Assembly: GCA_944376205.1 (NCBI GenBank)
Contig: CALWBV010000004.1
Location: 70,341-134,340, forward strand
From: an uncultured Christensenellaceae bacterium
GTDB lineage: Bacteria; Bacillota; Clostridia; Christensenellales; UBA3700
Direction of reading: 5' to 3'
DNA: 64,000 nucleotides
Part shown: piece after piece, positions 10,201-19,157 of the stretch
Layout: each line of letters starts with the position of its first letter
Position numbering within the stretch: position 1 is the first letter of the stretch
Notes under the pieces: model-generated
What the model was told of the DNA's origin: nothing
The model's database searches: none
Seen by the model: the letters and a program-made list of their open reading frames with translations, nothing else
Program-made: the position numbers and the translations under genes

Positions 10201-13200
10201 ATGACTAAAGCGAAAAAACAAAGTCTGATGCTTATTATTGCGATAGCATTGGTAATGTTTTTGGTCGTGTCTATCATCGGTATGTCCAATGATATTCCCG
10301 TTGTTAAAGCAGAAGACAGCGGCGATATAGCAATGGGCGAAGAAGGCGCTATCAATATAGGCGACCTGATGATAAACGGCAATGTACCCGATAATTACAG
10401 CGTATCGGGCACTCCGATTTCCAGCGTAAGCGAATTGCAGTCCTTCTTGAAAGGCGAGAACGGTACTTACGGTTATCTGACAACAGATATCACAGGCTTT
10501 TCTTGGGACGGATATTTCACAAGGGTTCTGATGGCTGAAGGCAGAACGCTTGACGGTTGCGGACATACGATTACTATGAATGCAACTAAATTAAACAATG
10601 ATAGCGAAGGAACGAATTCGCCTTGGGAAAGTAATACTTCTACGTCCGATTTTAAGCAGGCTTTGAAAGATACATATACCCAAGACGAATCTTACGGCGG
10701 AAATAATTTCCCTGGAAGTCATTTCGATCTTAACGGCGGTTTTGTAGGTTATATTCCTTCAAACAGTACCATTAAAAATATTAATTTTGTTTATGACGGT
10801 ACAGTTACGGGTTCATATAATTCTGCCGAATCAGGCGCAGGCGCTATTATTGCCGCAGTATCTGCAGGTACCATTGACAACTGTTCGCTTACCGTCAACG
10901 GCTATTTTGACGTTACGACAAACGGAACGAAGAGCGACGATTGGCTCAATAGATACAAGGAGATGGCAAGTCACTCTTATGCAATCGGCGGTTATGTAGG
11001 ACTTTTGTCTAACAACGGCGTAGTTTCCAACTCCAAGATTACTTTGTCCGGCGGCGGTTATACCAACTCTAAAATCGGTACAATTGCCAATATAAGCGCT
11101 GCAAGAAGTGCTTCGAAAACAGCAAACGTCAGAGTATGGGGCGGCGGCGTAGCCGGCTGGATGGGCAACGGTGCTTCTGTATATAATATCACGACTGCAG
11201 GTAGCGGTAATATCGCAGCTTATACAGGTTATTCCGGAAGTAATGCAGGAAGCAATCCTCTCTCTTATTCAGGTATCGTAGCAGGAACGTGTGCTATTCC
11301 TTCGACGAATAAAGGTGATCAGTCGAGCGTAGTCGGCGATATCTTGAGTGCAGGCTCTATCGACGGCGTTATCAATACATGGACGGGTAGAGCGGTATAT
11401 CTCGTAGCAGATACAAAGTTTGCTCCTTTCGGTCAACAGGCGAATGCGGTAGCATCGCAAATCTGCGGACTTTCAGGTAACGAAAAGAATAAGGCAGCTA
11501 CCGTTTCCAACGTTTACTTTATGTATGACGAATCGCAGATTTCCAATTCCAGCGTAACGGGTTACAACTTCGCTACCGGCAATTGCGGTATGTCCGTTGA
11601 ACGTATATACATAATGGACTATGACGAGGAAAGCAATTCTTATTACAACGTCAACGGAACGGCTAAAGCCGCAAACGCTTATTTGACATTCGCAAGCAAT
11701 TTGAAAGATGCAAATATCCTTGCAATTTACAATACAGACCTCAAGAATAACCCCGGTGCCATTCTTTGGAAAATCGAGGCAGATCTCGATACTTCCGACA
11801 CTAGCGGCGTAGAACCTGTAAATTATTATGAAAAGATAAGCAGTTATTCAGAAGCCAGCAAGTACGAAATCACTTATACGGAAATCGAAAGAACTCATTC
11901 CGCTCCCGTAGAAATCAAATACCAGCTCGGTGAAATCGTTTATTATAAGTTTGACGAGAGCAGTTTGGGCGAATTTACCACGGACGGCAAGAATTATACT
12001 CTTTCCGATAAGCAGTATGACGGCAACAGAGTAACTATCCCCGATATTTTGGTATATAATTTCCAAGACGTAAATATCAACAAGATTCTTTCTACTTCTC
12101 CCGAAGCAGGTTCGTATTGGAGAGCAAAGAAGGCAGACGATATGAATACGTATTCTCTCGACGATACGAAAAACGTAGGCGAGTATGAATATTTCGTATA
12201 CAACAACGATCCCGAAAGTGCTATCGACGTGCTTGATACTACCAACAGATACGTTGCATACAGAAAGGATAACCCCAATTATCCTCAAGACGGTTCCGGT
12301 GCTTCGACAGGCGCTACTACATGGCAGCCCAGAGTTTATCAGAACGTAGTTCCCAAACAACTCGACATCACCCTCAATGCTCCCGCAGATTTCGCAAGCA
12401 ATCCGCAGTATGACGGTGAAGCCGTATTGTTCAGTGCTTCATTCACGGGCATCGTAAGCGGTGACAGCGTAGACGTTAATCTGTCATATCACAACGAGGA
12501 CGGTTCGGCACTCGATAATAACGCTGCAATCAATGCAGGTAATTATTATGTAACTATCGACAGCCTTACCAACTCCAACTATACATTCTCTCCCAAGAAT
12601 GAAAACTTTACGATCAAGCCCCGTTCGGTTACTATCGAAGATAATACGGGCGCAACCGTAATGAGTACGGATTATAATCTTAGCCTCGATTACAACGGTT
12701 TGGACAGAAGTCTCACCTGGGGTATTTACAATACCAAGCCTTCTGAACTTACCGAAGACGTAATCATCTCCAACGTACTCGAAAAAGATAAGAGCATCAT
12801 CAACGTAACTCACAACGGCGATACTGTCAATGCAGGTACTTTCACAGTTGACATAAGCCTTAACGACGGTATCGGAGCAAACAACTATACTCTCGATTCA
12901 AACGTTAAATATACAGTAGTAATAAATAAGGTAAAGGCCGATATCGTTCTCGATACCGATACCGTAGAAATCATTTACGGTCAGGTCGTAGCAGCTCCCG
13001 GAGTAACCGTTACCGGTCAAAACAACGAATCGATAAGCGGTTCTTGGTACTACATGCTCAAGAGCAAGGCAGGCGATTACTCTGAATATACGCGCGGTAT
13101 CCCTTACAATGCAGGCATTTATTCCATGGTTTATATTGTCGGCAGCGAGAGAGACGGCGGCAACATGGGTGTAGGCAGAAATTATCTCGAGAGCGTCAGT

Positions 13201-15918
13201 GCCGAACTTACTTACGTAATCAATCCTCGTGAAGTAGCTATTACTTTCGATTCCGGCATGCCCACGTCTTATGAATACAACGGCAACGCAATTATAGTTG
13301 CGGCAACTTTCGAGACGCAAAACGAAAATTCCGGTATCCTTCAGATTCATGCAGGCAAAGTTAGTCTTAAGTACAGCTTTGTTAAAAACGGTTCTGAATA
13401 TCTTGACGAAGCGGTTGACGTAGGTTCATATCAGGTTGACGTATTGCTCGAGGCAGGCGCTTTGGATATGAGCAGCTATACTATCGTTTATCCCGATGAA
13501 GGCTTCTCGTTCGAGATTACTCCCAAGACAGTCGGCGTGGTTATCGCAGACGCTGAAAAGATATACGGCGAAACCGATCCCGAATTCAGCTGGTCTTATG
13601 CAGATCCCGAAGTTACGTTTATCGAGAGAGACAATGTGGTTCTCAACCTTACAACGGCTGCAGGTCAGTTCGGAAATGTAGGCGACTACGATATTACATG
13701 CACTTCCACGGAGGGCAACGCTTCCAACTATACTATCAACTACACCAACGGTACTCTCGTAGTATCTCCTTATGAAGTAAACGTTGTTACCACAACTTCC
13801 AAGTCCTCTTTGACTTACGGCGAAGAAGCTCCCGTATTTGGCTTCGAGTATGTCGGAGACAACAGATTCTTTGAGCAGGACGGCGTTGTAATTTCTGCAG
13901 TAGCTGATAAGGACATCAAGAACGTAGGCGTTTACGAAGTTATCGTTACGGGCTATACCGACAATTATATCGTTAACATCGAAAAGGCTACTTTCGAAAT
14001 CGTTCCCAAGAAAATAGCTATCGTCAGCGCTCAAATCGTAGGCGGCAATTCGTTCGTATATACGGGCGAGGTTGTAGCTCCCGAAGTTGACGCAGTATTT
14101 GAGGAAGGTGCTGTCGTAGGCGACGACGTAATAGAAGTTGCATTCGATTACTTCCAGAACGGCGAAAAGGTCAACGCTATCAACGTAGGTACTTACGATG
14201 CTGTTATCAGCGGCGTAAACAATCCCAACTACGAACTCGTAATTGCAGAAGATCAAGAACTTCCTTCTACGACTTTCACGATTGAAAAGAGAGAAGTAAG
14301 CATTGTAGTCAATGACGCTACCAGAGAATACGGTATCGCAGATATCACTCCCAAGGGCGACGCTTATACTTACAATACCGGCGTAACCTTTGTAGAATCC
14401 GATATCACGAGCGGCAGACTCGTAGTTTCTCTCGTATCCGATGTCGAAATTACCGCAGGAGCAAACGATTATGCAGACAGCGTTGCGGTTGAAATCAGCG
14501 GCGAGGCAGCAGACAACTACAATCTTGTTATCACAAAGAAAGGTACTCTTACCGTTACGGGTACGAATATTTCTTCCGTACAACTCGTTGAAAACGAAAC
14601 GGTTTACAGCGGCGAAAACCTCATCGGCAACATCAAGTTCAACGTTGCAGACGGTATCACCGGCTATACTTACAAAGTGACCACCGACGAACTCGGACAA
14701 AACGTAGTTGAAGAAATTATCAATGCAGGTACTTATTACGTAATCGTTTCGGTAGACGGCGAAAATTCTATGTTTACCGGCGGTCCCAACACTCTTACTT
14801 TTGTTGTAAACAAGGCAGAGAGAGTATTGAGCGTTGACGACATCGATATGACTGTCAACTACAACAAACTCACTTTCGATTGCGCTTTCGAAAATATGCA
14901 GTACAAGATAGGCGACGGCGCTTGGGCTATGATCAATACTTTTGACGCAGAAGCCCAGAAGACATACAGCGTAACGGCTAAAGCAGGAGAGAGCGACAAC
15001 TACCTCGAATCCAACGAAGTTACCTTCACGGTTACCACGGGTATTAATCCTACCGATGTTATCAATGCGCTCAATGCGATTGAAAAAGTCGACTTCTCCA
15101 ATCTCGTTGAATATAAAAACGCTCTTGCACAGCTCGAACTCGTAGGTGAAGACGATAAGAGTGCGATCGACGCTGACAAGTTGGCTCAACTCGCACAGTC
15201 TTACGAAGAACTTATGAACGGCGCAAAGAACGTTATCGCAGGCGCACAGAACGTTGCGGCAAAGGCTTCCGGTATGACCGCTAAAGGCGTTGTATCGCTT
15301 GCTCTTACCACAGGCGTAGGTCTTGCATTCGCAGGCGTAATGCTTTCGGTATCCGCAAAGAAAAGAGAAAAGGACGATAAAAAGAAAATAACCAAAGCAA
15401 ACAAGAAAAACCTTCTCAAGGTAATGATCGCAATCGTTGTGATCACCACCGTTGTTGCAGTCGTATTCACAGGCTGCAAGACCAAGACATTCTCGCAGGA
15501 CGATCTTTTCAAACTTGCTTCTTACTCCACAGCAAGCAACGAAAAAGACAGAGAAGTTGTCTTCGAAGTAAAGAGCGGTTCAACCGTTATTTACAAGTAT
15601 GACGACGGCGATGTTACCGTTGTAGACGGACTTGAAATCGACGAAGGCTTCTCGCTTTCGGGCAAGGGCAGCGGATTTACCTTCAAGAACGAATACTTCG
15701 AAAATGCAAAGTTCAGCGACGCTGACGGTACGGCTACGTTTACGGCTGATATCAAGGATGTCAAGAACTTCCTCGGAGAAGCTTCCGCAAAGAACGGTAA
15801 AGTCAATGTTAAGGCAGATTCTGCAAACAAAAAACTCAAGACTCTCGAAGTTACTTATGACGTAGAGAGCGGCGGCATTACTTACAACGTATCCGTAGAA
15901 GTTACGATGAAGTATTGA
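10201..15918 (+). CDS. giant MBG-domain surface protein fused to a lipoprotein-like C-terminal domain
   Basis: The 1,905-residue protein starts at an ATG behind a perfect AGGAGG (10190-10195). A signal peptide covers about residues 1-36. The N-terminal third is Gly/Asn-rich GLUG-like repeats. From about residue 720 there are at least six MBG/YDG-type modules, with signatures such as IYGETDPEF, TYGEEAPVF and repeated INAGTYYV-like strands. Two membrane segments follow: about 1695-1715, then a Lys-rich 20-residue loop, then about 1738-1757. The second ends in V-F-T-G-C (Cys1759), which resembles a lipobox. About 146 further residues form a charged beta-rich domain. Two topological signals in one chain suggest fusion of a membrane-anchored adhesin with a downstream lipoprotein gene. 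A terminator follows directly. Confidence 0.8.
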   Translation: MTKAKKQSLMLIIAIALVMFLVVSIIGMSNDIPVVKAEDSGDIAMGEEGAINIGDLMINGNVPDNYSVSGTPISSVSELQSFLKGENGTYGYLTTDITGFSWDGYFTRVLMAEGRTLDGCGHTITMNATKLNNDSEGTNSPWESNTSTSDFKQALKDTYTQDESYGGNNFPGSHFDLNGGFVGYIPSNSTIKNINFVYDGTVTGSYNSAESGAGAIIAAVSAGTIDNCSLTVNGYFDVTTNGTKSDDWLNRYKEMASHSYAIGGYVGLLSNNGVVSNSKITLSGGGYTNSKIGTIANISAARSASKTANVRVWGGGVAGWMGNGASVYNITTAGSGNIAAYTGYSGSNAGSNPLSYSGIVAGTCAIPSTNKGDQSSVVGDILSAGSIDGVINTWTGRAVYLVADTKFAPFGQQANAVASQICGLSGNEKNKAATVSNVYFMYDESQISNSSVTGYNFATGNCGMSVERIYIMDYDEESNSYYNVNGTAKAANAYLTFASNLKDANILAIYNTDLKNNPGAILWKIEADLDTSDTSGVEPVNYYEKISSYSEASKYEITYTEIERTHSAPVEIKYQLGEIVYYKFDESSLGEFTTDGKNYTLSDKQYDGNRVTIPDILVYNFQDVNINKILSTSPEAGSYWRAKKADDMNTYSLDDTKNVGEYEYFVYNNDPESAIDVLDTTNRYVAYRKDNPNYPQDGSGASTGATTWQPRVYQNVVPKQLDITLNAPADFASNPQYDGEAVLFSASFTGIVSGDSVDVNLSYHNEDGSALDNNAAINAGNYYVTIDSLTNSNYTFSPKNENFTIKPRSVTIEDNTGATVMSTDYNLSLDYNGLDRSLTWGIYNTKPSELTEDVIISNVLEKDKSIINVTHNGDTVNAGTFTVDISLNDGIGANNYTLDSNVKYTVVINKVKADIVLDTDTVEIIYGQVVAAPGVTVTGQNNESISGSWYYMLKSKAGDYSEYTRGIPYNAGIYSMVYIVGSERDGGNMGVGRNYLESVSAELTYVINPREVAITFDSGMPTSYEYNGNAIIVAATFETQNENSGILQIHAGKVSLKYSFVKNGSEYLDEAVDVGSYQVDVLLEAGALDMSSYTIVYPDEGFSFEITPKTVGVVIADAEKIYGETDPEFSWSYADPEVTFIERDNVVLNLTTAAGQFGNVGDYDITCTSTEGNASNYTINYTNGTLVVSPYEVNVVTTTSKSSLTYGEEAPVFGFEYVGDNRFFEQDGVVISAVADKDIKNVGVYEVIVTGYTDNYIVNIEKATFEIVPKKIAIVSAQIVGGNSFVYTGEVVAPEVDAVFEEGAVVGDDVIEVAFDYFQNGEKVNAINVGTYDAVISGVNNPNYELVIAEDQELPSTTFTIEKREVSIVVNDATREYGIADITPKGDAYTYNTGVTFVESDITSGRLVVSLVSDVEITAGANDYADSVAVEISGEAADNYNLVITKKGTLTVTGTNISSVQLVENETVYSGENLIGNIKFNVADGITGYTYKVTTDELGQNVVEEIINAGTYYVIVSVDGENSMFTGGPNTLTFVVNKAERVLSVDDIDMTVNYNKLTFDCAFENMQYKIGDGAWAMINTFDAEAQKTYSVTAKAGESDNYLESNEVTFTVTTGINPTDVINALNAIEKVDFSNLVEYKNALAQLELVGEDDKSAIDADKLAQLAQSYEELMNGAKNVIAGAQNVAAKASGMTAKGVVSLALTTGVGLAFAGVMLSVSAKKREKDDKKKITKANKKNLLKVMIAIVVITTVVAVVFTGCKTKTFSQDDLFKLASYSTASNEKDREVVFEVKSGSTVIYKYDDGDVTVVDGLEIDEGFSLSGKGSGFTFKNEYFENAKFSDADGTATFTADIKDVKNFLGEASAKNGKVNVKADSANKKLKTLEVTYDVESGGITYNVSVEVTMKY

Positions 15919-15938
15919 CAAGCATCGACAATCAAAGC

Positions 15939-15970
15939 AAAGGACCGTGCGTAGCGCGGTCCTTTTTTCG
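15939..15970 (+). terminator. intrinsic terminator after the third surface protein
   Basis: AAGGACCG (from 15940) pairs with CGGTCCTT (15957-15964). Inner pairs extend the stem to a three-base loop, and six T residues follow. Confidence 0.9.
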
Positions 15971-16228
15971 TTATCGGAAAATCACCCGGTTGACGGGTAA
16001 ATGTTTATTAGTTAGAATTTTCTGCTGTATGTAATTGCAAATTGCGGGGGTTCGTACAAAACAAGCATTCAGATAAACACTCGGATTTTATTATACGGGT
16101 TTGTCTTAAATACATATAGCGTTTACGATTGAGAATATACGGTTTCAATCGAATTGACATTGACCGCATAGGTCGAAATTCAAATTTCAGATAAAATTTT
16201 ATCGTCGATAGTGTCGATAACTTCGGCA
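15971..16228. other. non-coding spacer
   Basis: Spacer between the surface-protein terminator and the regulatory region of the oxidoreductase pair. I see no gene, RNA structure or repeat here. Confidence 0.5.
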
Positions 16229-16245
16229 GAATATACTGTATATTC
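16229..16245. promoter_or_regulatory. palindromic candidate operator
   Basis: GAATATAC and GTATATTC form perfect 8-base arms around a single T, ending six bases before the -35 box of the downstream promoter. The position suits a dimeric regulator. The regulator is unknown. Confidence 0.4.
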
Positions 16246-16251
16246 AGTTTG

Positions 16252-16280
16252 TTGCAAAAACGGTAATATTAAGCTATAAT
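16252..16280 (+). promoter_or_regulatory. sigma-A-type promoter
   Basis: TTGCAA (16252-16257), a 17-base spacer and TATAAT (16275-16280), followed by an AGAGGAGG ribosome binding site ahead of the ATG at 16308. Confidence 0.75.
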
Positions 16281-16307
16281 AATGGTAACTCGCAAGAGGA
16301 GGAATTT

Positions 16308-17483
16308 ATGGCAAAAACAGCATTGATCATAGGCGGCGGAGCGAGCGGTATTCTCGCAGCGATATTGCTTGCAAAGAATAATCGTGAAGTCACTCTGCTT
16401 GAGAAGAATGACCGCATTGGCAAGAAATTGCTAGGCACAGGCAACGGTAAGTGCAATCTTACCAATTTGAGCTGTTCGTCAAAGGATTACAATACGGATT
16501 TTGTCGCTAAAATTCTTCAAAAGTATTCTCCTGCCAGAGTGATAGAACTTTTCTCCGATTTGGGACTTTTGGTAAGGACGGATAGCGAAGGCAGGGTTTA
16601 TCCTTACAGCGAAAGCGCAACTACGGTGCTCAATGTGCTTATGCAAAAACTCGGAGAATACGGAGTAAAAGTAATTTGCGATTGCGAAGTCAAGTCTGTC
16701 GACAACAAGGGCGGTACATGGACGGCGCACACCGAAAAAACCGATTATCGGGCAGACATGATTGTTATAGCCACGGGAAGCGACGCCACGACGGGCAGCA
16801 AAGGCTACAAGCTTCTTCAACCTTTAGGCTATCAATGTACGCCGCTTTGTTATGCCATTGCGCCTTTATTGTCAAACGATATCAAGGGTGCCAACGGGGT
16901 AAGAGCTAAAGCTGAAGCTGCAATTGTCATCGACGGCAAGGAAGAAATGAGGGAGAGAGGCGAATTTTTGTTCAAAGACAACGCTGTCTCCGGAGTTTTG
17001 GCATTCAGATTGTCTAGCGTGCTTGCGAGAAAGAAGGGAAAGTTTGATTCTTGCGAGCTTCTGATAGATTTCTTGCCCGACTATACGGTTGAACAGATAG
17101 TCGAACGCATACTTGCGTTTGACAATGCTATTACGCCTTTGGGGGGCATTATGCACAAGGCGTTGGCACAGAATATTTTGGCAGTTACGCCTATGGACAG
17201 GTCTCTTATCATGTCGCCTGCAAAAGCGCTTGCTATTGCAAAGAGTTGTAAAAATTTCAAAGCTAAAATAACAGGCGTAGCGGGCAGACAGTTTGCTCAA
17301 GCAGTGAGCGGCGGCATAGACGTAAAAGATTTTGACGACGTTACATTGCAGTCTGTAAAGCACAAGGGATTGTACTGTACGGGCGAAGTGTTGGATGTCG
17401 ACGGACTTTGCGGAGGATATAATCTGCAATGGGCATGGGCTAGCGCTATGGCAGTCGGAGGTTGTGACGGTGATAAGGATTAA
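16308..17483 (+). CDS. HI0933/YhiN (BaiN-like) family FAD-dependent oxidoreductase
   Basis: The 391-residue flavoprotein has an N-terminal dinucleotide-binding fold (IIGGGASG, residues 7-14), the family signature GTGNGKCN at about residues 44-51, and the C-terminal GLCGGYNLQWA block that closes the FAD site. Length fits the family (390-420). Members are cytoplasmic and mostly of unknown substrate; a few reduce bile-acid or steroid intermediates, but nothing here points to that. The start follows GAGGAGGAATTT. It overlaps the next gene by about 14 bases and they probably form a two-gene operon. Confidence 0.9.
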   Translation: MAKTALIIGGGASGILAAILLAKNNREVTLLEKNDRIGKKLLGTGNGKCNLTNLSCSSKDYNTDFVAKILQKYSPARVIELFSDLGLLVRTDSEGRVYPYSESATTVLNVLMQKLGEYGVKVICDCEVKSVDNKGGTWTAHTEKTDYRADMIVIATGSDATTGSKGYKLLQPLGYQCTPLCYAIAPLLSNDIKGANGVRAKAEAAIVIDGKEEMRERGEFLFKDNAVSGVLAFRLSSVLARKKGKFDSCELLIDFLPDYTVEQIVERILAFDNAITPLGGIMHKALAQNILAVTPMDRSLIMSPAKALAIAKSCKNFKAKITGVAGRQFAQAVSGGIDVKDFDDVTLQSVKHKGLYCTGEVLDVDGLCGGYNLQWAWASAMAVGGCDGDKD

Positions 17484-19056
17484 TCAGTTAAAATTATCGA
17501 TAGACTATACGGAAGCACAGCTTGTCGGCGCTATATGCAACGCCATGAGGATTAAGCCCCCCGATATAAAAAGTTATACTGTAATAAAACGTTCGCTTGA
17601 CAGCAGAAATAAGCAACTCAAATACGTATTGTCGGCGGCAGTCGAACTCAAAAGAGAGGAGGCGTATCTTGCCAAAAACAAAAAAGCCGAAACATACTCT
17701 TTTCCGCCTTGCGCAATAGACGAACTTTTGCCCGAAAAAGTAAAAACTCCCTGTCGTCCCGTGGTCATTGGTACGGGACCTGCAGGACTTTTTGCAGCGC
17801 TTACGCTTGCTAAAGCAGGTTTGAAGCCCCTCGTCTTCGAGCGTGGTAAAAAGGTAGAGGACAGACAAAAATCCGTGGACTCCTTTATCTCTACGGGCAT
17901 ACTCGATACGGAGAGTAATATACAATTCGGAGAGGGCGGCGCAGGTACGTTTTCTGACGGAAAACTCAATACGGGTATAGGTTCGGACAAGATAAACGTT
18001 GTACTTCACGAATTTGTCAGATACGGAGCTCCTGCACAGATAGTTTATGAGGCAAAACCTCATATCGGCACCGACAACCTCGTCAACGTCGTACGCAATA
18101 TGCGTGAAGAGATTATAAAACTCGGCGGAGAGGTTATGTTCGGGGCGAAACTCGTAGGCGTTAAAAGTTCGGGAGGAGAACTCACCGCAGTGGATATTCA
18201 GACTGCGGACAGAGGACTTATAAGCGTGGATTGCCGAGATTGCATTCTTGCGATAGGGCATAGCGCACGCGATACTTTCGAAATGCTGGCAGGCAAAATC
18301 TCTATGGTGCAGAAACCTTTTTCCATCGGAGTCAGAATAGAACATCTTCAGCACAATATCGATGTTGCGCAATACGGTATGAGCGGCGTTAAACTTCCGC
18401 CCGCCGATTATAAACTTGCATGTCATCTTGACAGCGGAAGATCGTGCTATACGTTTTGCATGTGTCCGGGGGGCTATGTTATGCCTGCCGCTTCAGAAGA
18501 AAACGCCGTCGTCACCAACGGTATGAGTTGCTTTGCAAGAGATGGCAAGAATGCCAACGCTGCGCTATTGGTGGGCGTCGAACCTTCGGATTTCAAGGGC
18601 GAAAGCGTGCTTGCAGGCGTAGAATTTCAGCGTAAATACGAGCGCCTTGCCTATGCGTTGTCCGCTTCTTATAAAGCGCCTTGTCAGCGCTATGAAGATT
18701 TTGCGGCAGGCAGGGTATCAGATTCTTTCGGCGAGGTCAAGCCCACATATGCGCCGGGGACTGTATTTGCGGATTTGAGAGAATGTTTGCCGTCTTACGT
18801 GGCGGACAGCATAAAAGAAGCCGTAAAGATTTTCGATAGGAGGTTGCACGGCTTTGCAGACGGCGACGCAATTTTGACTGGCGTCGAGAGCCGTTCGTCG
18901 AGTCCCGTCAAAATGCTCCGTGACGAAAGGGGCGACAGCAATATTAGAGGACTTATGCCTTGCGGCGAGGGTGCGGGATATGCGGGCGGAATTACGTCGG
19001 CTGCAGTCGACGGAATAACTGCGGCGCTCAAACTTCTTTCCAAATACGCAGTATAG
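17470..19056 (+). CDS. COG2509-type FAD-dependent dehydrogenase
   Basis: The protein has about 528 residues. The N-terminal ~95 residues form the small domain typical of this family, followed by a dinucleotide-binding motif (VIGTGPAG, about residues 97-104), a QFGEGGAGTFSDGKL block and a C-terminal GEGAGYAGGITSAA FAD-closing motif. I chose the GTG at 17470 because GGAGG at 17457-17461 lies eight bases upstream; the GTG at 17464 would be too close and more distal starts lie deep in the previous gene. It overlaps the upstream flavoprotein, suggesting translational coupling. The substrate is unknown; the family is widespread in anaerobic Firmicutes and cytoplasmic. Confidence 0.88.
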   Translation: MIRINQLKLSIDYTEAQLVGAICNAMRIKPPDIKSYTVIKRSLDSRNKQLKYVLSAAVELKREEAYLAKNKKAETYSFPPCAIDELLPEKVKTPCRPVVIGTGPAGLFAALTLAKAGLKPLVFERGKKVEDRQKSVDSFISTGILDTESNIQFGEGGAGTFSDGKLNTGIGSDKINVVLHEFVRYGAPAQIVYEAKPHIGTDNLVNVVRNMREEIIKLGGEVMFGAKLVGVKSSGGELTAVDIQTADRGLISVDCRDCILAIGHSARDTFEMLAGKISMVQKPFSIGVRIEHLQHNIDVAQYGMSGVKLPPADYKLACHLDSGRSCYTFCMCPGGYVMPAASEENAVVTNGMSCFARDGKNANAALLVGVEPSDFKGESVLAGVEFQRKYERLAYALSASYKAPCQRYEDFAAGRVSDSFGEVKPTYAPGTVFADLRECLPSYVADSIKEAVKIFDRRLHGFADGDAILTGVESRSSSPVKMLRDERGDSNIRGLMPCGEGAGYAGGITSAAVDGITAALKLLSKYAV

Positions 19057-19121
19057 CTTGTTTTGACATAAAACATTGTCGCACAATCGCTGTTTTGCGC
19101 GCGAATATAAAATATATTTAA

Positions 19122-19150
19122 TTGTAATTTGAAAATATCTGTGATATAAT
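19122..19150 (+). promoter_or_regulatory. promoter with extended -10, adjacent to a start codon
   Basis: TTGTAA (19122-19127), 17-base spacer and TATAAT (19145-19150) preceded by TG (extended -10). The ATG at 19158 begins seven bases after the -10, so the transcript would be leaderless or nearly so. Confidence 0.6.
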
Positions 19151-19157
19151 TAATCGT

